A DNA stretch of 64,000 bases from Phymorhynchus buccinoides (Eukaryota > Mollusca > Gastropoda > Neogastropoda > Raphitomidae), in assembly GCA_017654935.2 (NCBI GenBank), contig CM065690.1, positions 18,589,058 through 18,653,057 on the forward strand. Direction: 5' to 3'. Made by a program: the position numbers and the translations under genes. Under the pieces are notes generated by a model that had not been told where the DNA came from, did not search any database, and worked only from the letters and a program-made list of their open reading frames with translations. Positions 44,785 to 58,490 of this stretch are shown here, piece after piece. Position 1 is the first letter of the stretch; every line of letters starts with the position of its first letter.

Positions 44785-46312
44785 TCCCTACTCACTCCAC
44801 GGGTTTTAGGGTTGTACTTGTAGTGCTAGATTGTAAACTGTTTTCATGTTATAGTGTTAGGTTGTTACTCGATCTCTACTCATGTCACTAGTTTTATTGC
44901 TAGGTTGTAACAATGCTCATGCCATTGGTTTTTGGAATGTTGTAACTCTGCTAATGCCTTCAGTTTTAGGGATGTTGTGCTAAGTTGTAACCCTGCTAAT
45001 GCCTTGGGTTTTAGGGTGGTTGTGCTAAGTTGAAACTCTGCTAATGCCTTCAGTTTTAGGGATGTTGTGCTAAGTTGTAACCCTGCTAATGCCTTGGGTT
45101 TTAGGGATGTTGTGCTAAGTTGTAACTCTGCTAATGCCTTGGGTTGTTTGTTTTGTTGCACTAAGTTGTAACAATACTCATGCCATTGGTTGTTAGGGAT
45201 GTTGTGCTAAGTTGTAACTCTGCTAATGCCTTGGGTTGTTTGTTTTGTTGCACTAAGTTGTAACAATACTCATGCCATTGGTTTTAGGGATGTTGTGCTA
45301 AGTTGTAACTCTGCTAATGCCATTGGTTTTAGGGTTTTAGTGCTAAGTTGTAACTCTGCTAACGTCATTGGTTTTAGGGTTTTAGTGCTAAGTTGTAACT
45401 CTGCTAACGCCATTGGTTTTAGGGTTTTAGGGTTTTAGTGCTAAGTTGTAACTCTGCTAACGTCATTGGTTTTAGGGTTTTAGTGCTAAGTTGTAACTCT
45501 GCTAACGCCATGGGTTTTAGGGTTTTAGGGTTTTAGTGCTAAGTTGTAACTCTGCTAACGCCATGGGTTTTAGGGTTTTTGTGCTAACGTTGTAACTCTG
45601 CTAACGCCATGGGTTTTAGGGTTTTAGTGCTAACGTTGTAACTCTGCTAACGCCATGGGTTTTAGGGTTTTAGGGTTTTAGTGCTAACGTTGTAACTCTG
45701 CTAACGCCATTGGTTTTAGGGTTTTAGTGCTAACGTTGTAACTCTGCTAACGCCATGGGTTTTAGGGTTTTTGTGCTAAGTTGTAACTCTGCTAACGCCA
45801 TGGGTTTTAGGGTTTTAGTGCTAAGTTGTAACTCTGCTAACGCCATGGGTTTTAGGGTTTTAGTGCAAGGTTTAACCCTACTCACGCCATGGGGTTTAGA
45901 GTTGTAGTGCTGGGTTGTAACCCTACTCATGCCATGGGTTTTAGGGTTGTAGTGCTGGGTTGTAACCCTACTCACGCCATGGGTTTTAGGGTTGTAGTGC
46001 TGGGTTGTAACCCTACTCATGCCATGGGTTTTAGGGTTGTAGTGCTGGGTTGTAGCCCTACTCATGCCATGGGTTTTAGGGTTGTAGTGCTGGGTTGTAA
46101 CCCTACTCACGCCATGGGTTTTAGGGTTGTAGTGCTGGGTTGTAACCCTACTCACGCCATGGGTTTTAGGGTTGTAGTGCTGGGTTGTAACCTACTCACG
46201 CCATGGGTTTTAGGGTTGTAGTGCTGGGTTGTAACCCTACTCAAGCCATGGGTTTTAGGGTTGTAGTGCTGGGTTGTAACCCTACTCACGCCATGAGTTT
46301 TAGCATTTTAGT
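44785..46312. repeat. 45-bp minisatellite rich in GGGTTTTAGGGTT
   Basis: More than 30 units of 37-54 bp. The right half is a regular 45-bp unit (GGGTTTTAGGGTTGTAGTGC then TGGGTTGTAACCC and TACTCACGCCAT). The left half has TGCTAAGTTGTAACTCTGCT units, some with an extra GTTTTAGGG block. Because 45 is a multiple of three, both strands are open for over 100 codons (GFRVVVLGCNPTHAM; MSRVTTQHYNPKTHG). It starts about 30 bp after the ADAM10-like splice donor. Confidence 0.95.
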
Positions 46313-46642
46313 GCCAGATGCCTACCATCACAGCAGGCTTGTATTTGTCCCGGAAAGTAAGAAAATGTGGAAAATAAAACTTTTCACTGCCTGTTCCAGT
46401 AGATAAAAAATCGCCAATTATAGAAATTATGAACTGCCATAATTGTGGATTGCAGCCCTTATCAAAGCTTCTGATTGGCTGATGTTACTTCCTATCAGAA
46501 ATGGTGCAAAATAGTTGAATAAACCCAAAGGGTATTCTGACTGCGTCGCACAAATGTTTTCTTCAGCGAAGAAGGAAGTACTGTTAAACAATCCCTGATG
46601 TGGATAAGGGCTGTTCATCAAGAAAACAAAACCTTTCTACTT

Positions 46643-47216
46643 TCTTAAAGAGACACCCTGACGGATGAGTTTTTTTTGCAAGAAACACGTCGAGGTCACC
46701 AGAAAGACAGCCTTTTCAAGGGTCGGAACACTCATTTTGCTCTGGTTTCCTATGAAATCAAACTGTCAAAACGGCGATTCCTCCTTGGCGGAGTTGCCGG
46801 AGAGAGAAGCCATTTTGGATGGGGTGGGTGAAGGTCACTCACTGTGGTTGAAGCTTTTTCTTCTTTGTAGTGCAGTAAAAAAAAAAATTGGAGCTATTTC
46901 CTTTGTTGTGAGCGAAACTCCTTTTGGTAAACTCTAAAAAAAAAACTGTTTCAAAAGGCTTGTATATGGAAATTTTGTTCAAATGATTTGGTGTAACTCA
47001 GGTGGCTATTAGAAAAGAGAAGTCACATGCTTTCTCTTTCACTGAAATAATTCTGACTCCCAGCACCTCCGCCAAGGAGGAATCGCTGATTTGACGGTTT
47101 GATTTCTAGGAAACCATGTAGAGCAAAATGAATGTTGCGATCTCTGTAAAGGGTGTTTTCCTGGTGATCTCGATGTGTTTCTTGCAAAAAAACTCATCCG
47201 TCAGGGTGCCCCTTTA
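46643..47216. mobile_element. MITE with ~160-bp inverted arms, TTAA ends
   Basis: Left arm TTAAAGAGACACCCTGACGG and right arm CCGTCAGGGTGCCCCTTTAA; inner arms share AAACACGTCGAGGTCACC / complement and GGCGATTCCTCCTTGGCGGA / complement. About 575 bp. The 90-codon + frame inside is a by-product. Confidence 0.88.
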
Positions 47217-47254
47217 AGTTTGTATGAACTTTGCTCTTAATTGTGACTTACCTT

Positions 47255-47460
47255 AGCACACGTTAAACCCAGTGGCAACGAAAAAGTTGTCATTTGGTCA
47301 AAATTTACACCCCACACCTTTCCTTCCTCATCAGTCACACAAAAATTGCACGCAAAAACCCCCCCAAAAACAGGGTGGCGCGCTCTCCAGGTGGGAGCAA
47401 CACGAATTTCACAGAGACGCCTCTGTGACTATGAAAGTACCTAATACCAATACCTAATAC
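47255..47460 (+). mobile_element. SINE-like fragment (9,250 family)
   Basis: CACACGTTAAACCCAGTGGC through GACTATGAAAGTACCTAATACC, with an internal deletion removing the GGCTGCGA part. Confidence 0.78.
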
Positions 47461-47509
47461 TATAGCAAGAGCCCTGAGTTAGTGCTGAGGAGGAAGCACA
47501 TTGGTGATA

Positions 47510-48126
47510 CAGTGGAACCTCCCTTATAAGCCCCTTCAAAATCATCCAAAAAAATGAGGTCTTATAAGGGAGGTAATTTTAATACTTTACAAAAGAAGGG
47601 CAATGTCTCAGAGAAGTAGGTCCATTGGGACAAAATGTAAACAAGCACAATCTTCTACTTTTACTTTTATTTTATTTTTTTCAGTTAGTGGTGTTTGTGG
47701 TTTCTTTGATCTAAAAGTAGGTCTTATATAATAATAAAAAAAAAAATAATTAATAATGCTTATATAGCGCATAATCTTGCAAAGCAACTCAATGCGCTTT
47801 TCACTCACCATTCGTACAAACATTTCTAACAAACTGGCCCACGCATCCTCACCATACATCTCTATCAAAATGAATACATATTAGAGAATGCATTGCATAT
47901 AATCATAACACACAACACACCAACACCCACGCCCCTTCAACACCACCACCCCAACCATCCCCCCACTCCCCCCCCCCATCCCCACCCCTGCCCCCCTACT
48001 CCCCACCGTCACCCCATACACACACAACGCGCACGCGTTAACCTCAAACTCAACGTCTTCAATGAGCTGGGAAAACAAGAGTGGGGAAAGGAGTGTCTTA
48101 TACTGGGAGGTCTTATATAACCACTG
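47510..48126 (+). mobile_element. TA-flanked MITE (CAGTGGAACC family) with nested inserts
   Basis: Ends CAGTGGAACC and ACCACTG with TA on both sides. It is interrupted by about 460 bp, including an AT-rich segment and a repeat with TTATATAGCGCATAATCTTG and a C-rich stretch (47,925-48,010). Confidence 0.8.
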
Positions 48127-48159
48127 TAGTAGCTAGTAAACTACATTTTCTTGCCATGT

Positions 48160-48838
48160 TCTTAAAGACCCACTGACCCAGCAAAATTAAGTCCCTTGAT
48201 TTTTGTTCTGGCCAGGTGTGACCCACATACAAATTTCTCCAAATTCAGAACGAGGCTGCTCTTCAAACTGATTTTTGTTTGAATTTGGGGTAATTTGTAT
48301 GGGAGTCACACATTTCTTGCCATGTTCTTAAAGACCCACTGACCCAGCAAAATTAAGGCCCGTGATTTGTTCTGGCCAGGTGGGACCCACATACAAATTT
48401 TACCTAAATTCAAAATGAGGCTGCTCTTCAAAGTGATGTTTCGTTTTCAATTTGGGGAAATTTGTATGGGAGTCACACCTGGCCAAAATAAGAATTCTTA
48501 CCAGCGATAAAGAGGGAAAACACGTGAAACCGCTGATTTTGACACGTGGCGTGGTGGGTCTTTAAAAAATCATGGGGGTGTGGTTTACTGGAGTTTTAAA
48601 GACACACTGACGCACCACGAATTAAGTCCCTTGGTTTTTTTCTGGGTAGCTGTGACCCACATACAAAATGTCCCCAACTTCAAAATTGAGGCTGTTCTTT
48701 AAAATGATGTTTCGTTTTCAGTTTGAGGACATTTGTATGGGAGTCAAACCTGGTCAAAACAAGATTTCTTACCAGCTATAAGAGGGAAAACACGTGAAAC
48801 CGTAATTTTGACACGTGACCTGGTGGGTCTTTAAGCCT
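48160..48838. mobile_element. Three tandem TTAA-type MITE copies (AAAGACCCACTGAC)
   Basis: TTAAAGACCCACTGACCCAG starts units at about 48,164 and 48,330; TTAAAGACACACTGACGC starts a third at 48,597. Complete copies end GGTGGGTCTTTAA (48,565 and 48,835). Shared interior: GACCCACATACAAA, ATTTGTATGGGAGTCA, GGGAAAACACGTGAAACCG. The first copy lacks its right end. Confidence 0.85.
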
Positions 48839-49079
48839 GTTGTGCCTGAAAATTGTGAATTCGGGTTGGCATCTCTGTAACTCTACTCAGGCTATGGTGG
48901 GTTTTTTTAGTGTTTTAATGTTGTAACTCTACCCGCATCAATGGACTATAAGGCAATAATTATTAGTTATCAAGTCTGAGATCTCTGCATAAGTATGGAA
49001 AGATATACTGTAATAGGAAACTGTTATTACAAAACTTTGTGTAAAACTTGGGGGCAGGGGTGGGTGTGGTCTTAGACTA

Positions 49080-49560
49080 TATCGCTGCCCGCATGCAATA
49101 CAGACGTAACTCAATTTTTATCGATCGATGCGGTTTGAGATTTTTTGCTTATACATAGTACAAGACAAGCACAAAGGGAAAATGAAGCACAAAGCAATAT
49201 AAAGCATGCAAAACACAACTGTATATATTAACACGACAATATCAAAATCAAATAAATTTAGAAGGAAACACACGAATGCAATTATGATAATTAACTGCAT
49301 TAACCTCAATTCCAAAAGATAAAGACGCTGTGATCAAAATAAGCTTGTTGAACTTCACGCACTTGCTTCAAAAGTTTCCACAAAACACAATTGTCTGTCA
49401 TTTGACGTCATTTGACCTTTTCGACGTCATAATTTCAGAAGAAGATAAACAAAACATTTGCCTTTAGCGAAAACTAATGGCTTTAAAATCGCCGCCTGCA
49501 TGCAATACAGACGTAACTCAAATGTTTTCGATTTTGAGATTTTTTGATTTCATGTGTTTG
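49080..49560. repeat. Repeat with GCATGCAATACAGACGTAAC at both sides
   Basis: Near-identical 25-bp direct copies at 49,090 and 49,498 bracket the dispersed repeat 49,165-49,292. An inverted copy of the motif is at about 4,213-4,236. Confidence 0.6.
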
Positions 49561-50297
49561 TCCATTATTAGCCGTTTTAGGTGGGGTTGTTACTTCCCTT
49601 GGTTTGGTGGCTCACTGATACAGTCCCCTTGTTTGCTATAACTTCCGGTGGCGAGTTGGGCAGCTACCGTAGATAGTAGATCGACTTTCCTGTTTCTGTT
49701 TGATACGTCGCAGACGCCACTTCTGACGATAAATCGCAATGTTGATACGAACATGAATGTTTTGCTGTCCCTAGACATGATTACGCGAGTTTTACTACTC
49801 CTTATTAATATATATTTTGCTTCAATAACATTTACTTTGTCACCATCTTTACCCTGCGCTTTTTGTTTTTTGTTTTTTTTCACGCTCATCGTTTCTTTTC
49901 AATAGGGCCTCATGACGATAATGTGTTTATCTGTTTACCACATCCTGTGTAAATAATTACGGTCTGGCTGTGGCGAGAGAGAGCCCGTGATGCTTGGTTG
50001 TCAATAAATCCTTTGATGGTTTTACAACAAATAAAAGAATCTGAGTTTGAATTTTGATATGGTTGAGGGGAAAGGGCGCATGCAAGCAAACGGGGGATTA
50101 TACAAGAGGGTGGGTGGGGTCGTGGATGAAGGATTTTCACTATGATTTTGGAATGGGTAGAACTAGAAGGGTGGGAGTAAAGTGGGGCGGATGGGGGAAG
50201 GGGCTCGCACAGTAACACACAAATGTACAGAAGATAATTATTATATATAGTTTACATCAGTTTAAAGAGGCAATGCTATGGCATAGCAGGCACCTTT

Positions 50298-51000
50298 CTA
50301 GAATGGGTTAACCAGTGACATAATTATAAGCCTTTTACTACTTGCATTATATGCAAATTCCTTGATGTTGACTAACTCTACTTTTAAGTTGCGATGGCGG
50401 AAGCCAAGGGTCTTACTGACTTTGCTGCGCACATTTGAGATGTGGTTGTCCTATCTAAGGTCTTGTGATATTGTAAAGGCCAGACATTTATTTTCATCTC
50501 TATTCAATCCAGGTCCTGGCCATATAGTTGGTAGTTCTTTATCAGGGGATTTTTTCTTCCTGATCACATGGAGGCTCTTGCATTTGTCGGGATGGAAGGA
50601 CATCCATTTGTTTTCCCATGATGATAATTCATTTAGGTCTGGTTGGAGATCATTGAGGTCTCTGGGAGGGTCCACAGCTCGGTGACAGAGTCGTCCACAA
50701 AGAGAAAGGAAGTTGGAAGATAGTTGCCTCGAAAGACCATTGATGCCAATAAAAGGAAAAGGGTCGGCCCAAGCACAGATCCTTGGGGGACTCCTGATTC
50801 TACAGGGAATAGCTTCGGATGCAGCTCAATCAACAAATATTTTTTCCTGCCTGCCTGCAAGGAAGCTCTCAATTAATTCTATTGACTGAACTTTGATCCC
50901 ATAGTGGCGAAATTATTCATAAGGAGATAGTGATAAATCTTATCAAAGGCCTTTTTAAAATCCACAACTAGGACGTTGGTCCTTCCAGATAAAAAAAAAA
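50298..51000 (-). pseudogene. LINE RT fragment, duplicate of 502-1,205
   Basis: Retains VPQGSVLGPTLFLLL and FLFVDDSVTELWTLP in one frame, then DLNDLQPDLNELSSWENKW in another. Same dead fragment as at the left end. Confidence 0.85.
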
Positions 51001-54000
51001 TTTAAAAGCGACAAAAATGTGCTTGATAGTGTTGGTGAGAAATACTGGGTCACCAACTCATTCACACCAGAAACACACAACTCTAACATACACACAAACA
51101 AACAAACACACATAAACACAAACACGCACGCACACGCACACACAATCACAGAGGCACGTGAAGTTCGAGAGGGTATACAGTTCCGTATATTGGTAAAGAC
51201 AAAAACAATTTTATCATGTGTTTGTGTGTGTGTGTGTCACTGACTGAGTCAGTTTGTTGTCGGACTATAACTTTTTTTCCATAGCAAGATAAAGGCGACT
51301 GCTATTCTACTTGTCTACAAGGGCTGGAACCCTGAAATTTTTGTTTGTTTTCATTGTTGGTAGGTGATAGAAGCTGTGAAGCAGTGACTGACACCTAGGC
51401 ATCTATAAAAAAAAAAAGACAAACAATGTATCGGTGTTGGTCACAGTGTGTGTGTCACAGTGATGTGTGTGTGGTGTGTGTGTGGTGGTGTGGTGTGTCA
51501 CTGACTGAGTCCAAGCGACATGACTTTTCACATAGCAGTATAAAGCTACTGCTATTTATATTAGAACTACAGGGCATGGACCTGAATTTGTTTTCCCAGA
51601 TGTGTAGTGATAGAAGCCGTAACCAGTGACAGAACTAGGCATTCCATTGTTTCAGAAGGCGTAAATCTCTATTTTCCTCTCTAGCACCCATAAATTAAGT
51701 TTTAAAAAAGGACCTAGAATATACCTTGAGGAACACTACTGCTACATGTGCAGCCTCAGACTGAGTTCACATCTTTACTATTACAATACGGAGTTCTGTT
51801 ACATGAAAAGTCTCTATCCATTTAAGTAAATTGTGTGGATTCCATGCCAACCATGTAATCTTTAATTTTTGTTGTAGCCAGCCCCTACTTACAACAGTTG
51901 TTGTAATGGAAAGAAGTGAATTGTTTTTTGGCTTAAATTAAAAGCTGATAACGTTCTTTTAAACATTATTATTTATTTGTTATTATTTGTTTTTAAAAAA
52001 AAAAATAAATAGGAATCTAGCGCAGGCCAAACAATGAGTCTTTAGCGTGTACTGATTTCACTTCTGAGTAATGCGGTGCACTATCCAGGTTGTTGGGGTT
52101 AGATGGCTTATGCACAATTTCTTATTCAAGCACTGGTGAGAGGGGTGGAAGTAAAGTACATTTTCTTACGACACAGTCAATTTCGAACAAACCATTTTCA
52201 ACGCACCACAGAGCAATATCAGTATGCAGACAACTTTCTTGTTGACAAACTTGCATGTTGTAACCCTTGAAAATCCCAAAAATAAACCTTTTTCTAAACA
52301 AGCGTAATAGCAAATTCTCCTTACATCCTGCAGATCCTGAAGATTAATGCACATGGGAGGGAACATGACAATATCCAGTGAAACCAAGTGACATCATGGG
52401 TGTGCACCTATGGGAAGAGCAGATCGGATAATATTTTAAATTTTGTCTGAAATTGAGAGGATGTGGGGACGACGAGAGATAGTAGTGTGGTGAGAACCAG
52501 GCGAAGGAGTCTTGTCTTTCTTTGTTGTGCACTGTATTTGTATTTAATGCTGTCATAAAGTAAAGTACACCTGTGCATGGCGCATTAATTTGAATAAAAT
52601 CATACCAGCCCCGAAAGTCTCAAAAACCATTTCGTCACGAACCTCCCCTCCTCACTTGTCTTTAATGAAGAGTGTTTTTACTAGGCAAAACGTCGGTTTG
52701 AATAGGCAAAACGTGTATGTAATTTTTTGGGCGATGGTCATGATCAATAGCAGGCAAATGTATTTTCCACTTTTACAAAACCGTTTGAGAAAAATAATGT
52801 AACGAAGCCTACTAATTGCCCCTCCCTCCCCTTTTTGGGGTAAAGATTTAATAAAACATCCTAGGATTATAACACTGATTTTATAGCACTGAGAGAAAGA
52901 GCATCACACCCTAAGCTAAGTGAACCCAAGCCAGTCAGGATCCTTTCAGCGGGCACCCAACGTGATGTGAATGGAGCAGCTACCTTCACTCTAAGCTAAG
53001 GGACCCAGCCAGTCAGGTCAGCGGACACCCAACATTATGAAACATAATAGAAAGGAACTGCCTAAGCCTAGATGGAAACAAGTATGTTCTGTGGCTTTTT
53101 CGTGCAAGACAGTATGAGTTTGCTCAGTTGCAGGGTTTGTGATCGAATACATAATCACAACCGAGCAAACAAATAAGATCGTGAGTCTGTGATGAGAAAC
53201 ACACAGTGTTGTGTTAAAGTAGAGCTGATTAATTAAAAAAATCAGTGAGCAATAATTGTAGGTCAGAACGACGTCAATGCTCTGAGCAGAGTGACTGCCA
53301 AGCTCACGCACGCAAATATTTGGTTGACTTGTTCCTTGCCAATTTACTTTGCGCTAAGGCAAACATTCAGCTCCACATCGCGCCCGGAACTGTGAGGGTA
53401 AGGACACACTTTTTCGCGACAACTCCTGCGCGTCCCCCTTAGAGATAAAAACAAGCGCATTCACTCTTGCAAACCTGGGACTTCGAGAAAACGGCAAATA
53501 GAGAGGGTGGTGTAGTGCAGAGCTTGCATGTGAGTTTTTTACTTCATTGTGTTATTTTGATTTTTTATGTTCCTTCATGAGGTAGTTTTGAGCTTGCATG
53601 TGTTTCTTTTTTTTTTAAAAATGTTTCAAACTAATACACCAGCAGACAAGAATAAAAACGTAGCAAAAATTCACATTGATGAATTAAATCAACAAATACT
53701 TTTATCACAATTTCTCCCCATGTTGAAAATGAGATGTTTTACGTTCCTCTCGTGTCATAGACAAATACCTCTGTATATGGGAATTTGTAAAATACAAGAG
53801 GGTAGGGAACAATACTGGCTGCAATACCCGGAGGCCATCCAGTTGCAACACCAGTAAAGCTCCCGAGTTTTTTTAACAATATAGATAAGCTTGCCTATGT
53901 AGCCTGGTAACCACGCCTCCGGTTTAAACATCATCTGGCTATGGTACCGCCACATTTGTAATTTCTTCCCCGATTATTTTGTATCAGAAAAAAATAGTAT

Positions 54001-54449
54001 TGTAGACTTGTTATTTTGGACTAAAAATTAATTTTAAAATCCTTCGCTACAGTCCGCACCTATAGCCTAGAACACATGATTTTGGGGACCAAAATGTTTC
54101 CTTATTATTCAGATAATTTTTAAAATAAGTCGTGATTTATTTTAAAAAACTGAAGAGTACAATAAAGTGGGGGCGGAAGGGGGCGAGGCTAGTGATGGGT
54201 CTGAAACATAAAGCGCATTATGAAAAAAAGTACGGTTAACACAATATTCGACGGAAAGTGACCGCGAAAATCAAGGCTATCGTCTATAGTTTGCCGTCTA
54301 ACCCGTCGAAACCGTGAGGATCCGTCGTTTGTCCTCGAATCTTCACGAGTATCCACGTTACTAATTGCATCAGCAAGTAGCTCTCTATGGCGAGCGAATA
54401 AACCCTTATGAGAGCGTCAAACTAATACAAATGCCTATCTCACCTAATA

Positions 54450-54657
54450 CAGTGCGAACCAGCTCCCTCACTTTATAAAGCAGCCTTCCACCGACGTATA
54501 GAAGACTCCCCTCCCCATGTACAGAACTACTATACTTCTCTGAAAGACACCTGCCCTTCTTTGTAAGAATTACAAATTACCTCCTTATAAGACCTCATTT
54601 TTGGCACCATGATTTATTTATTAAACCGTTTATAACGGAAGGTTGACCACTATAGTC
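54450..54657 (+). mobile_element. CAGTGGAACC-family MITE, degraded duplicate
   Basis: Counterpart of 4,268-4,427 with many indels; GTAAGAATTACAAATTACCTC and TATAACGGAAGGTTGACCAC are still legible. Confidence 0.65.
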
Positions 54658-56339
54658 GGTAAAGACATATGACTTGTTTTTATATTACTCTCATCTATCT
54701 GTCAGCCATAATACGTGCATTTATTCCCACTCTTATTTACATATCAGGTACAAAGCCTGACCCCGCTATTGAAACAGGACAATCCAAGCACAAAAAACGT
54801 AGGCCTACAAGGTTTCGAAGTTTCATTGTACTTGCTGTTTGTTGGTTGGGTTTTTTTTCTTCTTGATTTTGCTTTTGGTGCTCCCGGAGGTTTTTTTCAT
54901 TTTGGAGTATATGATGATGCAATTGACTCATTAAATTGCGTGACATTTTTGTTTTGAAAATAGAAGTAGACTGTCCTTTTTATGACATACATTTCTAATT
55001 AAGTTTGAGTGACTGTAACTTGGGTACTTTAGATGTAACCATAAGTGTCCTTGTGAAGTGATTTAACATATACAATACTCGCACCTAATTTTTATGCCCA
55101 ACTAAAATGAGTGTGAGAGAGAGAGAGAAAGAGAAGAGCAGATCTTTTTAATCGTTTTTTGGGAAGGTTATGAGATAGAGACAGTTGCCCATGTGCGCGT
55201 GTTATGGTTACATCACAGGGCCGTCAAAATAAAAACCACAAAATAAAATAAAGGATGAAAAAAGAGGTGATGTTAAATGAAGCAGCAAAAGCGTCGTATA
55301 AAGCATGTAAAACACTACTGTATACAGTCACAACAATATCAAATCAAATACTTTAGAAAAGTAACACCGAATGCAATTGTGCGTAAATAGTGAACAGTTT
55401 CGTTAGTTATTTGGAAGAATTTTGAAGCATGGAGTCAGCAGACGATTAGAAATAGGTCTAATGCAGTCAGTTAAAGTTGGTTACTGTCGGGCTAAGATGG
55501 GATTCGCAATTTTGTAAACGTCATGTGCATATGATTTGAGTAGAGTAGAGCTGAAAAAGGGAGGTTTTTGTGTGTGTGTGTGTGCGTGTGTGCGTGTGTT
55601 ATGTGTGAGAGAGAGAGAGAGAGAGAGTCCTGAATTTAGTACAGTTTAGTATTGCGGCCAAAATGCCCGTCTCATGGGTGAATACAGTATATTATAAATA
55701 TTAGCACTCAAACATACAATATATGTTAAACCATTAATGAGAGAGCGTCAGAGAGAGAAGAGACACGAGGAGAGAGAGAGGAGACGAGCATCACTGCTGA
55801 TCTCTGCGCGACACGAGTTTTAAAAAAGATATAATTATCTAAGTGGCAGGTGGGGGGGGTGTTTTTAATGATAAGTTATAATAGTTGCGTGTCCATCAAT
55901 ATTTCTGGTATCTCCTCTTGTTTAAGTTTAGGGGCCATAAGGGTAGCATCACTCTGAGAGCCCCTTTCTTTGAGAAAAAGAACAGGGCTGCGCTACACAA
56001 GTGTAGCCAACTCAGAACTATGTGGTAGGTACGTACCCTCCTCTTTACTGCTAATGCCTGGAGTCAAAATGTCGCTACACTGTGAATATCAGTTATCTCT
56101 TAGTTATTCACTTCAAACACTGAACATCGCTGAAATTGTTGACGGAACATAACGAGAAAAATGGGTGAGATTGTCGAAATCATTTCAGCACTACTGCTTC
56201 TTTCAATCATGCCAAATATTCTTTCACTTTTGTTGTTTGTTGCTATTCTGCTTATGCGTGTCATCTCACGTCTCCAGTACGTTCAAGACTAACCACATAA
56301 CCACCAGCACAACATGCTCTATCAAGTCCTATTATCTGG

Positions 56340-56935
56340 GTTAGGCAGAAGAAAGAGAGGTGGTTGGAGAATAGGTGGTGGAGGAGGATGGGGTGGGCAG
56401 GAGACAGGTAGCAGGGGTGGGCGAGAGAGACTAGAGCAGGGGTGGGCAGGAAATGAATCAGGCTTGTCGTGGGCGGAGACGAGAGCTGAGGGTGAGTATG
56501 ACCAAAGGACGGGGGGAGGGGGGGAGCAGTGTGGGATGCTAGGGACGGTAAAAGCGGGGGGGGCAGGGGGGTGCAGGATTTAAGGCCCGCACATCATGTG
56601 TGCGGAGGGGGGGGGGGTCAGGAAAACGAATATGGGTGGGCGTGACGCTATGGAGGTGAAGGCAGAAGAGATAGGCATTGTCGGGGCCCGGTAAAACAGG
56701 AGCAGAGGTGATGCGAGAGAAGGATGGAGCGCGGTGTGTGGCAGAGTGTTCGGTGAAAAGAAAGTGGCAGACATACAGGTGTGGCGGAGGGAGGCTTAAG
56801 TTTAGGGCGGGATGCGGAGTACGGATGCATGGTGGGACAGGTAGATGAGTGAGGCAGGGTGGGCAGAGACGGAGCAGGATCTAGGGGTGTGCAAGAGATC
56901 GAAGCAAGGAAGAGGATCTTGTCGGAGGGCCAGAG
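56340..56935. repeat. Scrambled counterpart of the 21-bp minisatellite
   Basis: G-rich sequence collinear with 5,995-6,480 but with the 21-bp register lost and extra poly-G runs. Confidence 0.75.
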
Positions 56936-58254
56936 TGGTAAGGACCCTATTTGATACCTGCTGTCCTCCTCAGTGGTGTGCAGAGTAGGACACTATCTCT
57001 CGAGCAACTATCGAGTCGAGGGTGAGCCGCTGTAGGCACCAGTTCCGCTCTTGTCAGCACCACATACACTTGTCGTCGTTGGCTCTTTCAGTGCGTATGT
57101 CAGTGACTGCTAGGTGCGGAGAACCCGTCTCTGTGTGCAGGGAACGGCCCCACGTGCTTACACACCTCCCTTACGCCCTCTTTGGTCCCGTCTCTGGGCA
57201 AAGAGGGTGGGTGGTGGGTTTAACATTTGGGATTGACTGGTTGGTATCCATCTTGTCGCACACTCAAATTTAAAATACGTGTTTTTGGATAGGTTTGGGC
57301 TGCTCTTCTTCTGATTGGAAAAAAACCCTAGGGACAACGGAAAGCAAATAGAAACTCTGTCTCTCGTTTAATCTGTCATACTCCATAGCTTCGAGACCTG
57401 GTGTGTGTTAGCGGGGGTGTTATTATCGAGAATACCAGTGCATCCGGCAGTAATATCCCACGCATGCTGCTTGCAAAGCAGGACGAGGACACACCGATCA
57501 CTCACCTCTTAGCATATACTTCATTCGCCCTGTCCACATGTGGAGTTATAGACAATGGAATCCACAGTCTTCCACGGATACATCTCGATTTCCTTAACAG
57601 GGGTCGCTGTACAAACAGTTGAGGGTGCTCTTTGCCCCGTGCGTGAAAATTCTCTGTCTCTTTCTTTGTTCTCTGGAGTATTGTGACCCTCCACCCTACT
57701 TTAAGATTATCGCCATTTAGGCCTGTGCCGGAACTTTTTGTTACGTAGTGTATATTCATCAGAAAATTAATCTGCTCCTGACTCATCACCAGGGGGCATC
57801 GGAGCGAGCGTAAGTTTTTCGGGTGGTGCGCTTTATATAAAATTAGGTCGCCCCTTGATGCTTGCGTGTCGGCAAGGATGTAGTATTAAAGCCTTTCATT
57901 TGGGACGTAATACTAAAGAACCAACGTCGTTGCTTCTACAGTACTGTGGATTTATCGATTGTATGGTTTTTCGTTCCATGTCCTTTGTTTACTTACGTCA
58001 AGACTTGTCTAACACTCCCTTTTGCCTTAGCTTTTGAGGTTGTCCTATTAATCCCAGAATCTACTAATAGTAATAGGAAAAAATAATGTGATGACAATGA
58101 GACAAGTTGTGATTCATTTAAAGGAATGAAAAAACCAACACAAACGCTACCTATTAATTTCAGATTTTATGTTTCAGATCATGTTATGCATGACACAACC
58201 GTTGTCATTCTAGTTCGTGCTCAACATCGGGGATTCTTATAAAACTGTTTTTAT

Positions 58255-58490
58255 CGTTACGAACGTAGGTTTATTAACGCCCTTGATGGCAAAAGTTAAG
58301 TCCCTTGTGGGGATCAGGACCCCAAAGGGCAGTCACTCTTCAAAAGGAAGCCATTAAGTGCCTCAAATAGGTTTATTTGGGAGAGGTTCTCCCTTCTTGT
58401 TTGGTCGTTACCTCAACCATCTTCCCCCACCCACCAAGGCATTCACTCTGTCAAAAGGTGTTCTCGCAGTGCGGGCCCAATAAAAGCTGT
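58255..58490 (+). mobile_element. MITE, duplicate of 7,308-7,535
   Basis: TTTATTAACGCCCTTGATGG through CCCAATAAAAGCTGTTTACC, with indels. Confidence 0.7.

Noticed and set aside
45730..46221. Frames of 110-141 codons on both strands
   Set aside because: Products of the 45-bp repeat period; no start context, splice signal or non-repetitive coding part.
46665..46937. 90-codon + frame starting MSFFCKKHVEV
   Set aside because: Lies inside an inverted-repeat element, and the arm copy on the other side breaks it.
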